DNA of 64,000 bases from NCBI GenBank assembly GCA_965279595.1, contig OZ257246.1:620001-684000 (forward strand). The letters are read 5' to 3'. Position numbers and translations under genes: made by a program. The first letter of the stretch is position 1; the number at the start of each line of letters is the position of its first letter. Source of the stretch: CAIKLP01 sp965279595 (GTDB lineage: Bacteria; Bacteroidota; Bacteroidia; Sphingobacteriales; Sphingobacteriaceae). The notes beneath the pieces are model-generated. The model was not told where the DNA came from and did not search any database. It was given only the letters and a program-made list of their open reading frames with translations. This document shows, piece by piece, positions 53,842 through 63,207 of the stretch.

Positions 53842-54429
53842 TTATTGTAATTTTTGTAATTCGTGAACATAAAGAACGATTTTCCATCTTTCTTCTGGAG
53901 ATAATTGAGAGGCATGAGCTCCCATTAGATTTACACCATAAGTAATTGTATGAAATATCTTTCCGTCAGTTAAATCTTTCATTGACCCACCGCGAGATGA
54001 GGTACCTGTTGAGTATGAAGGTGGAGGTGGGAATTTCCCAGCTACCACTATTGCTCCATCAGCTTTTCCTTCTAAACCATGACATTGTGTACAAAAATTA
54101 GCATACAATACTTTCCCTTCAGCTAAAGCTAAAGTGTCATTGGCATATGGATTTACTAACTCATTGCTTGCTGCCTCATATCCAGCTAAACTATTTTCAT
54201 AGTGAAACTTTTTCCAACCCATAGGAATTGTTCCTTCCACAGGATTTTGTGCTGACTTCCCATCCTTGAAATTTGCATTTTCTTGATCAGGGTTGTAAGC
54301 TAATGGATAGTACATATTCGGAGCATACTCATACCCCGGATTTTTCTTACTATGGTAACAAGAAGATAGTGAACCTATAGTTAATAAGGTGACTAAAGCG
54401 ATTGTGAAAATCCTAAAACTATTCTTCAT
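53842..54429 (-). CDS. actE: Alternative complex III subunit ActE (monoheme cytochrome c lipoprotein)
   Basis: The 195-residue protein has a lipoprotein signal (IGSLSSC, C24) and a monoheme cytochrome c domain with CTQCH near residue 110 and a late Met (INLMGAH-like segment) as a possible axial ligand. It matches ActE, the periplasmic electron outlet of ACIII. The ATG at 54429 (or 54432) overlaps the actD stop by 11 to 14 nt; the longer frame to 54525 lies inside actD and is rejected. Confidence 0.92.
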   Translation of the reverse strand: MKNSFRIFTIALVTLLTIGSLSSCYHSKKNPGYEYAPNMYYPLAYNPDQENANFKDGKSAQNPVEGTIPMGWKKFHYENSLAGYEAASNELVNPYANDTLALAEGKVLYANFCTQCHGLEGKADGAIVVAGKFPPPPSYSTGTSSRGGSMKDLTDGKIFHTITYGVNLMGAHASQLSPEERWKIVLYVHELQKLQ

Positions 54430-54958
54430 CATAACTAATGTATTTTCTTTCATTATGCTTGATTTCAACTGCACCCGCTTCTTTAAGAAGAGAGTCAACT
54501 GTATTAATATCATTTGTATTTGCATCGATTGCGATTACAAATCGGTCATCGGTTGCTCTTAAATCCATCACACGTGGTGCTCTACCTGGGAATAAGTGAT
54601 TAGCATAGAAAAATGTAAACACCATTCCAAATGCGCAAAACAAAACGGTTACTTCAAACATGATTGGAATAAAATCAGGGAATGCAAATGCAGGTTTACC
54701 ACCAATATTCATAGGCCAGTCAATAACCAACATATAATATATCATGATAAATGCAGTCAATGTTCCGGTGATACCAAAACAGAAAGCAGCAATTGGCAAT
54801 CTAGATCTTTTAATTCCTAATTTATTTTCAATACCGTGAATTGGAAAAGGAGTAAATACATCATAAATAGAAATATTGCCCTTTTGCAATTTATCGATTC
54901 CCGACATCAACACTTCGGGATCATCGAAATGTCCTAAAATATACTTTACCTTACTCAT
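54419..54958 (-). CDS. actD: Alternative complex III subunit ActD (DUF3341)
   Basis: The 179-residue protein has a DUF3341 domain: an N-terminal cytosolic segment (DVFTPFPIHGIENKLGI), then two membrane helices (about 57-77 and 95-115) and a soluble tail. It is the ActD subunit. It overlaps actC by 8 nt and actE by about 11 nt, showing tight translation coupling. Confidence 0.93.
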   Translation of the reverse strand: MSKVKYILGHFDDPEVLMSGIDKLQKGNISIYDVFTPFPIHGIENKLGIKRSRLPIAAFCFGITGTLTAFIMIYYMLVIDWPMNIGGKPAFAFPDFIPIMFEVTVLFCAFGMVFTFFYANHLFPGRAPRVMDLRATDDRFVIAIDANTNDINTVDSLLKEAGAVEIKHNERKYISYDEE

Positions 54959-56423
54959 CTTTTTTCGTTTCGTTAGTTAATGTTGTAGTAGTAGCTATAA
55001 CTAAACTGCCATCAAAGCCTTGAGGTAATTCAACATGACCGCTTGCTAATAATTTACGTTTCGATTGTTCGCTTGAACCTTTCAATAATAATTTCACTTC
55101 TGCCATTGCAATTGCTGGCAATACTCTAATAAATAATAAGAATAAAGTGAAGAATAAACCTAATGAACCAATGAAAATACTTACATCAACCCAAGTAGGA
55201 TAGAACATTGCCCAACTTGATGGTAAGTAATCTCTATGTAAAGAAGTAACAATAATTACAAAACGTTCGAACCACATTCCAATGTTAACGAAAATGGAAA
55301 TAATCCATGTTGCAGTAACACTTGTTCTGATTTTTCTAAACCAGAAAAGTTGTGGTGAAATTACGTTACAAGTAATCATTGACCAGTATGCCCACCAGTA
55401 TGGACCGGTAGCTCTATTGATAAATGCATATTGTTCATATTCTACTCCTGAATACCAAGCAATAAAAAACTCAGTACCATAAGCTACCCCTACAATTGAA
55501 CCAGTTAGAATAATGATTTTATTCATTGATTCAATATGGCTCATGGTAATATAATTTTCAAAGCCTAAAACTTTTCTAGCAATTAACAATAATGTTAATA
55601 CCATTGCAAATCCTGAAAAAATTGCACCTGCCACGAAATATGGAGGGAAGATAGTTGTATGCCAACCTGGTATAACCGACGTTGCAAAGTCGAATGATAC
55701 AATAGTATGAACTGAAAGTACTAAAGGCGTTGAAACACCAGCTAGTATTAAAGATACTGTTTCAAATCGTTGCCAAGTTTTTACAGAACCATTCCAACCA
55801 AATGACATGATTGAATAAATTCTTTTTCTTAAACCATTTGCTCTATCACGAATGGTTGCAATATCTGGTAACAAACCAGTATACCAAAACACTAGTGATA
55901 CAGAGAAGTAAGTTGAAATTGCAAAAACGTCCCAAACTAATGGAGAATTAAAATTCACCCATAAAGAACCGAATTGATTCGGTAAGGGTAAAGGCCAATA
56001 AGCAACCCAAGGACGTCCCATGTGAGCAACAATAAATGATGCTGCACAAATTACGGCAAAAATGGTCATTGCTTCTGCCGAACGGTTGATAGAATTTCTC
56101 CAGTTCTGACGGAACAACAATAAAATTGCTGAGATTAAAGTTCCGGCATGACCGATACCTACCCACCATACGAAGTTGGTAATGTCCCAAGCCCATCCAA
56201 CGGTTTTATTCAAACCCCAGGCGCCGATACCATTCCAAAAAGTATAACTAACGGCAACTAACCACAAAATTAATGCGGCAACTGCGATACTGAAACCAAT
56301 CCACCAAGCTTTACCTGGCATCTTTTCAACTGGTCTACAAACATCTTCCGTAATTTGATTATAGGAAATTGCTTTACCAGTAATTAATGGTTCCCTTATT
56401 ATTGATTCGCTGTGTGATGACAT
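54951..56423 (-). CDS. actC: Alternative complex III subunit ActC (NrfD-like)
   Basis: The 490-residue NrfD/PsrC-like protein has about ten helices and conserved segments WWVGIGHAGTLISAILLL, FWYTGLLPD and PPYFVAGAIFSG. It is the quinol-binding membrane subunit that passes electrons to ActB. It follows ActB by 23 nt in the operon. Confidence 0.95.
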   Translation of the reverse strand: MSSHSESIIREPLITGKAISYNQITEDVCRPVEKMPGKAWWIGFSIAVAALILWLVAVSYTFWNGIGAWGLNKTVGWAWDITNFVWWVGIGHAGTLISAILLLFRQNWRNSINRSAEAMTIFAVICAASFIVAHMGRPWVAYWPLPLPNQFGSLWVNFNSPLVWDVFAISTYFSVSLVFWYTGLLPDIATIRDRANGLRKRIYSIMSFGWNGSVKTWQRFETVSLILAGVSTPLVLSVHTIVSFDFATSVIPGWHTTIFPPYFVAGAIFSGFAMVLTLLLIARKVLGFENYITMSHIESMNKIIILTGSIVGVAYGTEFFIAWYSGVEYEQYAFINRATGPYWWAYWSMITCNVISPQLFWFRKIRTSVTATWIISIFVNIGMWFERFVIIVTSLHRDYLPSSWAMFYPTWVDVSIFIGSLGLFFTLFLLFIRVLPAIAMAEVKLLLKGSSEQSKRKLLASGHVELPQGFDGSLVIATTTTLTNETKKDE

Positions 56424-56446
56424 ACGATATAAATTTATCCTTTTAT

Positions 56447-59400
56447 TTAAGCTTCAATTGTGTTTCTAACTTTTGTCATATAACCAATTCCTGGTTGTAC
56501 GTTGATTTCTTCTAAAACAAAATAAGTTCTATCAGTCTTCATTAATTTTGATACTTCACTGTTTGGATCATTAACATCACCAAATACAATTGCATTAGCT
56601 GGGCAACCTTGTTGACATGCAGTAACTACATCACCATCTTTTAATGGACGGCTTTCAATTTTAGCTTTTAATTTTCCAGCTTGAATACGTTGTGCACAGA
56701 ATGAACATTTTTCCATTACTCCTCTGAAACGAGTAGTAACATCTGGGTTTAATGCTAAATATGCTGCTTCATTATGCAAGAAGTTGCTGAAACGATCATC
56801 ATTCCAATAGTTGAACCAGTTGAAACGACGTACTTTGTATGGACAGTTATTTGCACAGTAACGAGTTCCAACACAACGGTTATATGCCATTTGATTTAAG
56901 CCTTCTGATGAATGCATAGTAGCTAATACTGGGCAAACTGTTTCACAAGGTGCATGATCACAATGTTGACATAACATTGGTTGATGAACTACTTTTACAT
57001 TCTCGTAATTATCAACTTTGTCGTATTCTCTTTCTTTTGTAATTTCTTCACCAGCGTTGTTTTCGAAAGTATAATAACGGTCGATACGTAACCAATGCAT
57101 TTCTCTACGTCGGCGAACTTCATCACGACCAACTACTGGTACATTGTTTTCTGCATTACATGCTACAACACAAGCTCCACAACCAGTACAAGCATTTAAG
57201 TCGATAGTCATTGCCCAATGGTGATGACCATTTTTCTTGTAAGCTGTCCAAAGATCTGCGTGTTTATCTTCGCCACCTTCTTCTGAATGTCCGTGCTCTT
57301 TTTCTTCTTTAGTTGAATATTCTTTCAAGGTTTTTTCTTGAATAATATCACGACCTTCAATTGTATGATGCGTTTGTGTTTGAGCTAATTCATAAGTTCC
57401 ATCTGCTTTAACAACTTCAACTGAAGTATTTTGATATTGCAATGTTCCATTAATAAATGAAACAAAAGGATAAATATTCACACCTACGTTTGAACCTGCT
57501 TTACCAGCTGCTGTTCTACCATAACCAATAGCAACAGATATTGTACCCATTGCTTGACCTGGTTGCATTAATACTGGAAGTTTTGCAGAAACTGAACCTG
57601 ATTTTACTTCAAGCATATCATTTTCAGCCAATCCAATTTCTTTTGCAAATAATGGATTAATGGCAGCATAATTATCCCAAGTTACTTTTGATACCGGATC
57701 TGGCATTTCTTGTAACCATGGATTATTTGAATGGCGACCATCGCGAATAGCTATACTTTCATAAATTGCTAACTCAACTTTTCCTGTTGATTTCGAAGCA
57801 TTTTTGATTGTATTTACTACTGCAGATAAATCTTTGCTGAATGAATAACTTTTTGCTGTTTGCTTTGCTGTTATGACAACACCTTTTTGTAAAGATGTTT
57901 CCCAGAAATCTCTGAAACTTTGTCCAGCACCAGCTTGTGGGTAAATATTTTTCTCCCAATAATTAGTTAAATAAGTATAATACTCGGTAGTATTATCTGA
58001 CCAATTTAATAATGATTGTTGAGCTTGTCTTGAGTTATAAACCGGAGAAATTGTTGGTTGTACAATTGAATAAACTCCTTTTTTAGCAGATATATCACCC
58101 CAAGATTCTAAGTAGTGATTATCAATTGCAATTACATCGCAATTTGCAGCAGTTTCATCTGCTCTATCTGAAAAAGATACTTTTAATTTTACTTTTTTCA
58201 ATGCTTCAGTAAATTCTGCAGCATTTGCATAATTGTATGATGGATTTGCATTCAATAAAAATAATGCATCTACTTTTCCAGCATTCATCTCATTTAACAG
58301 GTCTTGCATTTCTGCATCATTACCTTGTTTTTGAAATGATAAATTATCTAAATCAATTGTAGTTCCATAATTTCCTAATGCTGCATTGATTGCATTAACA
58401 ACAACTTGAACTGATACATCATTTGATCCGCAAACAACTAATGATTTTCCTTTAGCTGCCCATAATTCTTTTGCAGTTTCTTCTATTTTTTTAGAAAATG
58501 CTAATTCAGAAGAAGCAACTTTAGCTAAACCTGCTAAGCTAGCAACTGCATTGTACAATGCAATTACAGCTAATCCTTGTTGAGAAGGTTTGTGAGCAAT
58601 ACGATCATCTGCATTGGTTCCTGTAACACTCAATCCAGTTTCAAACTGAATATGACGCGACATTTTCTTTCCTTCTAAGCTTTTATGATTACGGTTTTTA
58701 ACGTATTGTTTTGTGAATTCAATTGGTGAAATCCAAGTAGCTAAAAAGTCAGCACCAAAACTTACAATTACTTCAGCTTGTTCGAAATTGTAGGATGGTA
58801 AACCAGCAACATCAAAACTATTCTTATTGGCATTGATTATACCAGAATAAGAAGAAGCATCAAAAGTAATGTGTTTAGTATTTGGATATTTTAAACTGAA
58901 TTCAGCAATTACAGATTTAGTTGATGGAGATAAAATAGTTGAACTTAAAAAACGAATAGCTGAACCTTTTGCAGCAATTTCAGTTAATGATGTTTTTACA
59001 AATTTATCTACATCAGCCCAAGTTGAATCATTTCCTTTTAATACAGGATTTTTCAATCTTGAAGTATCATACAAATCTAACACAGAAGCTTGTGCTTCAG
59101 CATCAGTTCCACCCATTGTAATTGGGTCATTTGGATTTCCTTCAATTTTAATTGGACGACCTTCACGAGTTTTTACCAATACACCAAGTCCATTATAGTT
59201 TGAAGTATAATAATTAGGTATACCAGGAACAATTTCTTCAGGTTTGATTAAATATGGAATTGCTTTGCGAACTGGAGCTTCATTACAAGCGGCCAATGCA
59301 ACTGCACCCATACCAAATCCTAACGCTTTCAAGAAATCTCTTCTCGGTGTTGGACTATTGACTTTCGAATCAGTTAATAATTCATCAATTGGAAGTTGTT

Positions 59401-59494
59401 CAGCAAATTCATTGCTTTTGTGTTTAACAAATTCAGGACTTGCATGCAACTCCTCTAAACCTTTCCAATATTTTTTCTCGTTATTTTCCATCAT
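56447..59494 (-). CDS. actB: Alternative complex III subunit ActB (molybdopterin-type/Fe-S protein)
   Basis: The 1015-residue protein fuses a molybdopterin oxidoreductase-like part (about 90-700) to a ferredoxin-like Fe-S part (about 750-970). The Fe-S cysteines occur in CTGCGACVVACNAE, CQHCDHAPCETVCPV, CVGTRYCANNCPY and CSFCAQ, the usual pattern of three 4Fe-4S and one 3Fe-4S. The N-terminus has a Tat-like RRDFLKALGFGMG followed by an AAC lipobox-like site. ActB in known ACIII lacks a bound Mo cofactor. It relays electrons within ACIII. A His-rich insertion sits near 720-740. Confidence 0.95.
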   Translation of the reverse strand: MMENNEKKYWKGLEELHASPEFVKHKSNEFAEQLPIDELLTDSKVNSPTPRRDFLKALGFGMGAVALAACNEAPVRKAIPYLIKPEEIVPGIPNYYTSNYNGLGVLVKTREGRPIKIEGNPNDPITMGGTDAEAQASVLDLYDTSRLKNPVLKGNDSTWADVDKFVKTSLTEIAAKGSAIRFLSSTILSPSTKSVIAEFSLKYPNTKHITFDASSYSGIINANKNSFDVAGLPSYNFEQAEVIVSFGADFLATWISPIEFTKQYVKNRNHKSLEGKKMSRHIQFETGLSVTGTNADDRIAHKPSQQGLAVIALYNAVASLAGLAKVASSELAFSKKIEETAKELWAAKGKSLVVCGSNDVSVQVVVNAINAALGNYGTTIDLDNLSFQKQGNDAEMQDLLNEMNAGKVDALFLLNANPSYNYANAAEFTEALKKVKLKVSFSDRADETAANCDVIAIDNHYLESWGDISAKKGVYSIVQPTISPVYNSRQAQQSLLNWSDNTTEYYTYLTNYWEKNIYPQAGAGQSFRDFWETSLQKGVVITAKQTAKSYSFSKDLSAVVNTIKNASKSTGKVELAIYESIAIRDGRHSNNPWLQEMPDPVSKVTWDNYAAINPLFAKEIGLAENDMLEVKSGSVSAKLPVLMQPGQAMGTISVAIGYGRTAAGKAGSNVGVNIYPFVSFINGTLQYQNTSVEVVKADGTYELAQTQTHHTIEGRDIIQEKTLKEYSTKEEKEHGHSEEGGEDKHADLWTAYKKNGHHHWAMTIDLNACTGCGACVVACNAENNVPVVGRDEVRRRREMHWLRIDRYYTFENNAGEEITKEREYDKVDNYENVKVVHQPMLCQHCDHAPCETVCPVLATMHSSEGLNQMAYNRCVGTRYCANNCPYKVRRFNWFNYWNDDRFSNFLHNEAAYLALNPDVTTRFRGVMEKCSFCAQRIQAGKLKAKIESRPLKDGDVVTACQQGCPANAIVFGDVNDPNSEVSKLMKTDRTYFVLEEINVQPGIGYMTKVRNTIEA

Positions 59495-59529
59495 TTATAT
59501 GACGATATAAGTTGATCTAAAATTTATAA

Positions 59530-60804
59530 TTAGTAATGACATTTAACACACTCTAATCCACCTAACATTGCTGCTGTAACTTTCTTTCCTTTTTTAATCT
59601 CCTCGTGTGCAGCAAGTATTTGATCATAGTATGCATTCCCTTTAGAATTCACTTCAGTTGTTTTATGGCAATTGATACACCATCCCATTGTTAATGGAGA
59701 GAACTGATAAACTTCTTTCATTGCTTGAACCGGACCATGACATTGTTGACAAGCCAAACCAGCAACTTTTACGTGTTGTGAATGATTGAAATATGCAAAG
59801 TCAGGTAGGTTATGTATTCTAACCCATTCAATAGGTTTTGGATTTTCTCCATAAACTCTTGTCTCAGGATTATAATCTAAGGCTTTATAAATTTTTGAAA
59901 TTTCAGGAGAGATTTCACCATTGTATTTTTCTGTTGCTTGAACATAATTATGACAGTTCATACAAACATTTAGTGATGGTATACTTGCATTTTTAGACTT
60001 AAATGCACCTGAGTGACAATATTGACAATTGATTTGATTAATACCTGCATGTAACTCATGTGAGAATGCAATTGGTTGTGTTGGTTGATATCCTGTATTG
60101 ACATTGATATTCCACATTTGATCCCATCCCCAAACACTAAATACAATAAAGAATAACATTCCAGCAAAAAATACTTTTTTCTTATTTTGAAGAATCCATT
60201 TGAATGTTGAAATTTTTTCTTTAGCTACTTTTATTAAAGTATCTAAAACTTCACCGTTGTTTGCACGAATTAATTTTTCTAATGAACCTATGACTCTGTT
60301 TAAAACAACAATCACCAAAATTAAAACAACAATTAGAATTCCTAATCCTACAATTGTATAACTATTAACTGCTGAACCATCAGTTGCAGCAGCACCACCA
60401 GCAGCGGCAACAGGCGCAGCTTTTGGTTTATCGCGCTCAGCTTTTACAAAGGCAATGATGTTTTTTGCATCATCATCAGATAACTGAGGAAATGAACTCA
60501 TTATAGATTGATTGTACTCATTGAAAATCTTTACTGCATCAGGATCACCTGCTTTCACTAAAGATTGAGAATTCTTAATCCATTTAATCATCCAAGCCTC
60601 ATCCTTTACGTCGATGACATCTTTCAAAGCAGGCCCTACAACTTTTCTGTCAATAGCATGACATGAAGTACAATTGGCTTTGTAAAGAGTTTCTCCAGCT
60701 GTAATATCTTGTGCTGAAGCAAAAGAAAAGCTCGAGAGTGCAATAAACAGCATTAAGATTGCTTTGAATGAGTGATTTTTTGTTAACGAGAAATTAAAAC
60801 CCAT
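59530..60804 (-). CDS. actA: Alternative complex III subunit ActA with extra monoheme domain
   Basis: The 424-residue protein has a signal peptide (cleavage near SASA) and an N-terminal monoheme cytochrome c domain (CTSCH at 45-49). A TM helix (about 148-173) and another (about 210-227) precede the pentaheme part, with CxxCH at 260, 281, 352, 376 and 419. The Ala-rich linker is near 129-145. The pentaheme core is the ActA signature of ACIII. It is the first gene of the operon, with a -7 box 105 nt upstream. Confidence 0.95.
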   Translation of the reverse strand: MGFNFSLTKNHSFKAILMLFIALSSFSFASAQDITAGETLYKANCTSCHAIDRKVVGPALKDVIDVKDEAWMIKWIKNSQSLVKAGDPDAVKIFNEYNQSIMSSFPQLSDDDAKNIIAFVKAERDKPKAAPVAAAGGAAATDGSAVNSYTIVGLGILIVVLILVIVVLNRVIGSLEKLIRANNGEVLDTLIKVAKEKISTFKWILQNKKKVFFAGMLFFIVFSVWGWDQMWNINVNTGYQPTQPIAFSHELHAGINQINCQYCHSGAFKSKNASIPSLNVCMNCHNYVQATEKYNGEISPEISKIYKALDYNPETRVYGENPKPIEWVRIHNLPDFAYFNHSQHVKVAGLACQQCHGPVQAMKEVYQFSPLTMGWCINCHKTTEVNSKGNAYYDQILAAHEEIKKGKKVTAAMLGGLECVKCHY

Positions 60805-60908
60805 ATCAGTTGATAATTAATATCTTATGAAAAAAAATTGTTCGAATTAAACAAACAGTTAATCCCCAAATAGCCCTATTGATAGTTTAAAGGACATATT
60901 TAGAGTGG

Positions 60909-60916
60909 CAAAAATA
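60909..60916 (-). promoter_or_regulatory. Candidate -7 box for the act-cta operon
   Basis: TATTTTTG on the minus strand matches TAnnTTTG, 105 nt upstream of actA. The long leader is AT-rich. The other 100 nt of the gap to 61022 shows no gene. Confidence 0.35.
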
Positions 60917-61022
60917 GAATATTATTTCATTAGAATGACATATAGCTGACATTATATATTATTTCGAATGATTCTAAATAAAAAAAATATTTTATTTAGA
61001 TAATTAACCTGCTAATCCTATT

Positions 61023-62003
61023 TTATTGACCTAATAACCAAGCAAAAATAAGAGGTGCAACAATAGTTGCATCCGATTCAATAATAAATTTGGGTGTTTG
61101 AATATCTAATTTACCCCATGTGATTTTTTCATTCGGTACAGCACCTGAATAAGAACCATAGGAAGTAGTGGAATCAGATATTTGACAGAAATAACTCCAA
61201 AATGGAACATCATGCCATTCTAAATCTTGATACATCATTGGAACAACACATATTGGAAAATCTCCTGCAATTCCTCCACCAATTTGAAAAAAGCCTACAC
61301 CTTTACCACTTGAATTAGCTCTGTACCATTCACTTAAATAAATCATGTATTCAATACCTGATTTCATAGTGGATGCTTTTAATTCTTGTTTAATACAATA
61401 GGAAGCGAAAATATTTCCCATTGTTGAATCTTCCCAACCTGGTACTATGATTGGCAAGTTCCTTTCAGCGGCTGCTAGCATCCATGAATTTTTAGGATCT
61501 ATTTCATAATACGGCTCCATGTCTTTAGCTAAAAGCATTTTATACATGTACTCATGTGGAAAATAGCGTTCCCCTTTTTCTTCTGCAGTTTTCCATTGAT
61601 TAACAATGTGTTTTTGAATTCTTCTAAATGCTTCTTCTTCAGGAATACAAGTATCTGTAACTCTATTGAATCCTTGTTCTAATAAATCCCACTCATCTTG
61701 TGGACTTAAATCACGGTAATTTGGAACTCTTTTATAACTATTATGAGCAACCAAATTCATGATATCTTCTTCCAAGTTGGCACCTGTACAAGAAATGATA
61801 TCTACTTTCCCTTGTCTGATCATTTCTGCCAATGAAATTCCCATTTCAGCTGTACTCATAGCACCTGCAAGGGTAATCATCATTTTACCACCTTCTAGTA
61901 AATGAGTTTCATAACCTTTTGCTGCATCAACTAATGCAGCAGCATTAAAATGTAAATAATTTTTCTCAATGAATTGAGAGATAGGTCCACGTTGGTTAGC
62001 CAT
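61023..62003 (-). CDS. Deoxyhypusine synthase-family protein
   Basis: The 326-residue protein belongs to the deoxyhypusine synthase fold. The catalytic lysine equivalent lies in ITWGKL (K298), after SYSGAVPNEK. The NAD-binding region includes MITLAGAMSTAEMG and the SCTGANLEEDI motif. Bacteria lack eIF5A, so the enzyme may act as a homospermidine synthase or modify an unknown target. It is transcribed on its own, with a -7 box 24 nt before the start. Confidence 0.9.
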   Translation of the reverse strand: MANQRGPISQFIEKNYLHFNAAALVDAAKGYETHLLEGGKMMITLAGAMSTAEMGISLAEMIRQGKVDIISCTGANLEEDIMNLVAHNSYKRVPNYRDLSPQDEWDLLEQGFNRVTDTCIPEEEAFRRIQKHIVNQWKTAEEKGERYFPHEYMYKMLLAKDMEPYYEIDPKNSWMLAAAERNLPIIVPGWEDSTMGNIFASYCIKQELKASTMKSGIEYMIYLSEWYRANSSGKGVGFFQIGGGIAGDFPICVVPMMYQDLEWHDVPFWSYFCQISDSTTSYGSYSGAVPNEKITWGKLDIQTPKFIIESDATIVAPLIFAWLLGQ

Positions 62004-62026
62004 ATTCTAAAGTAACTTATTTGGGC

Positions 62027-62034
62027 CAAAAATA
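62027..62034 (-). promoter_or_regulatory. Candidate -7 box upstream of deoxyhypusine synthase-family gene
   Basis: TATTTTTG on the minus strand matches TAnnTTTG, 23 nt upstream of the ATG at 62003. Confidence 0.4.
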
Positions 62035-62115
62035 GAAATATAAAATGAATTAGCAGATGGCTAATGTCAATTAGAAATTATTAAATGTATAAGATTTTGG
62101 GGGATTGGAATTTAG

Positions 62116-63069
62116 CTATTCTTCTGTACGAACGTGCGCTAACTCAATGTAATCAGGCCTATCAGCTGCAGTAGTATGCTTAAATGTTTGCATCACCATT
62201 CCTTTATGAATTACAAAAATACCTGGCATTTGATAACTATCGCCGATGGGAGGACCAGGTAAATTTCTCTTTAAGAACCCAGCAATGAAACCTCTAATTA
62301 CCACATTGATACCAAAGAGTTGAAACCAATTACCTTTTAAGAGTCCGAATGCTTTGTATATTTTTTTATCTGGATCACTAATTCTTGGCAAGTCTGACAA
62401 ATGATATTGTTGGGTAATTTCTTTTGCCATGGCTTCATCCACCATATGCACCAGAATTATTTTTGTCCCTTCATTTTCAATGTATTCTCTTTTCGCTTCT
62501 ATTTCTTTTAAAGATTCTCTACAAAAAGTACAACCAAAATGTCTAAGAAAAATCAACATCGTGGGCCATTGATCAGAATAATGTTGCAATGATTTTCCAT
62601 CACTTGTAATAATTGATTCCAATGATTTCAATTTCCTTGGATGCAAATCATAAGCTTCAAGCTCTCTATTGCTTTGCATAAAATCAAATGCATGAAAAAG
62701 AATTAGAAAGAAAGGCAATAACCAAATTGCATCATTTGCCAAAACCAAATACAGTAAATTAAATGGTAGTTTATTAGTAGCTAAAAAATAAAAAAAACCT
62801 GTGGTAGCTGCTAATTTGGTTACAAAACCTAAGAAAATAATCACCCAATGCTTATAGGGTTTTCTACTTGCAATTAAGTACCCTAACCCAAATAATATTT
62901 CAATTAAACCAATTCCTTGCCACATCATTAAATAATTGGGCAATTGCAGATTTAAATTCTCAAAAAAGTAAGAAGGTTCGAGAATAGCAAAAAAGCCCCA
63001 AGTCAGATTATACAATCCGGCAAGAATTAATATGGAATGCATCCATGGGCGGGTAACTACTAGTCTCAT
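62116..63069 (-). CDS. Membrane protein fused to an AhpC/TSA-like thioredoxin domain
   Basis: The 317-residue protein has four membrane helices in the first about 135 residues (DoxX-like spacing: ILILAGLYNLTWGFFAI, GLIEILFGLGYLIA). A thioredoxin-fold domain follows, with LRHFGCTFCRESLKEIE (CxxC) and ISDPDKKIYKAFGL, resembling the PRXL2/SelL-like AhpC/TSA branch. It probably is a membrane-bound thiol reductase or peroxidase. ATG 63069 is preferred; a TTG at 63141 would add 24 residues. Confidence 0.72.
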   Translation of the reverse strand: MRLVVTRPWMHSILILAGLYNLTWGFFAILEPSYFFENLNLQLPNYLMMWQGIGLIEILFGLGYLIASRKPYKHWVIIFLGFVTKLAATTGFFYFLATNKLPFNLLYLVLANDAIWLLPFFLILFHAFDFMQSNRELEAYDLHPRKLKSLESIITSDGKSLQHYSDQWPTMLIFLRHFGCTFCRESLKEIEAKREYIENEGTKIILVHMVDEAMAKEITQQYHLSDLPRISDPDKKIYKAFGLLKGNWFQLFGINVVIRGFIAGFLKRNLPGPPIGDSYQMPGIFVIHKGMVMQTFKHTTAADRPDYIELAHVRTEE

Positions 63070-63207
63070 CTGATTACTTACAACTTTATTTTGGGCTAAG
63101 TGTTTTAAAAAAATGAAATAACCCAAAAGGGGTATTTTCAAATTGAAATTGTTTTATTCACCTTATAAAATAATTTTTAAACTCAAAAAAAATGGCCAAA
63201 CTCCAAT

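Noticed and set aside
54430..54525. Longer ActE starting inside actD
   Set aside because: The added residues lack a signal peptide, whereas the ATG at 54429 begins a clean lipoprotein signal.
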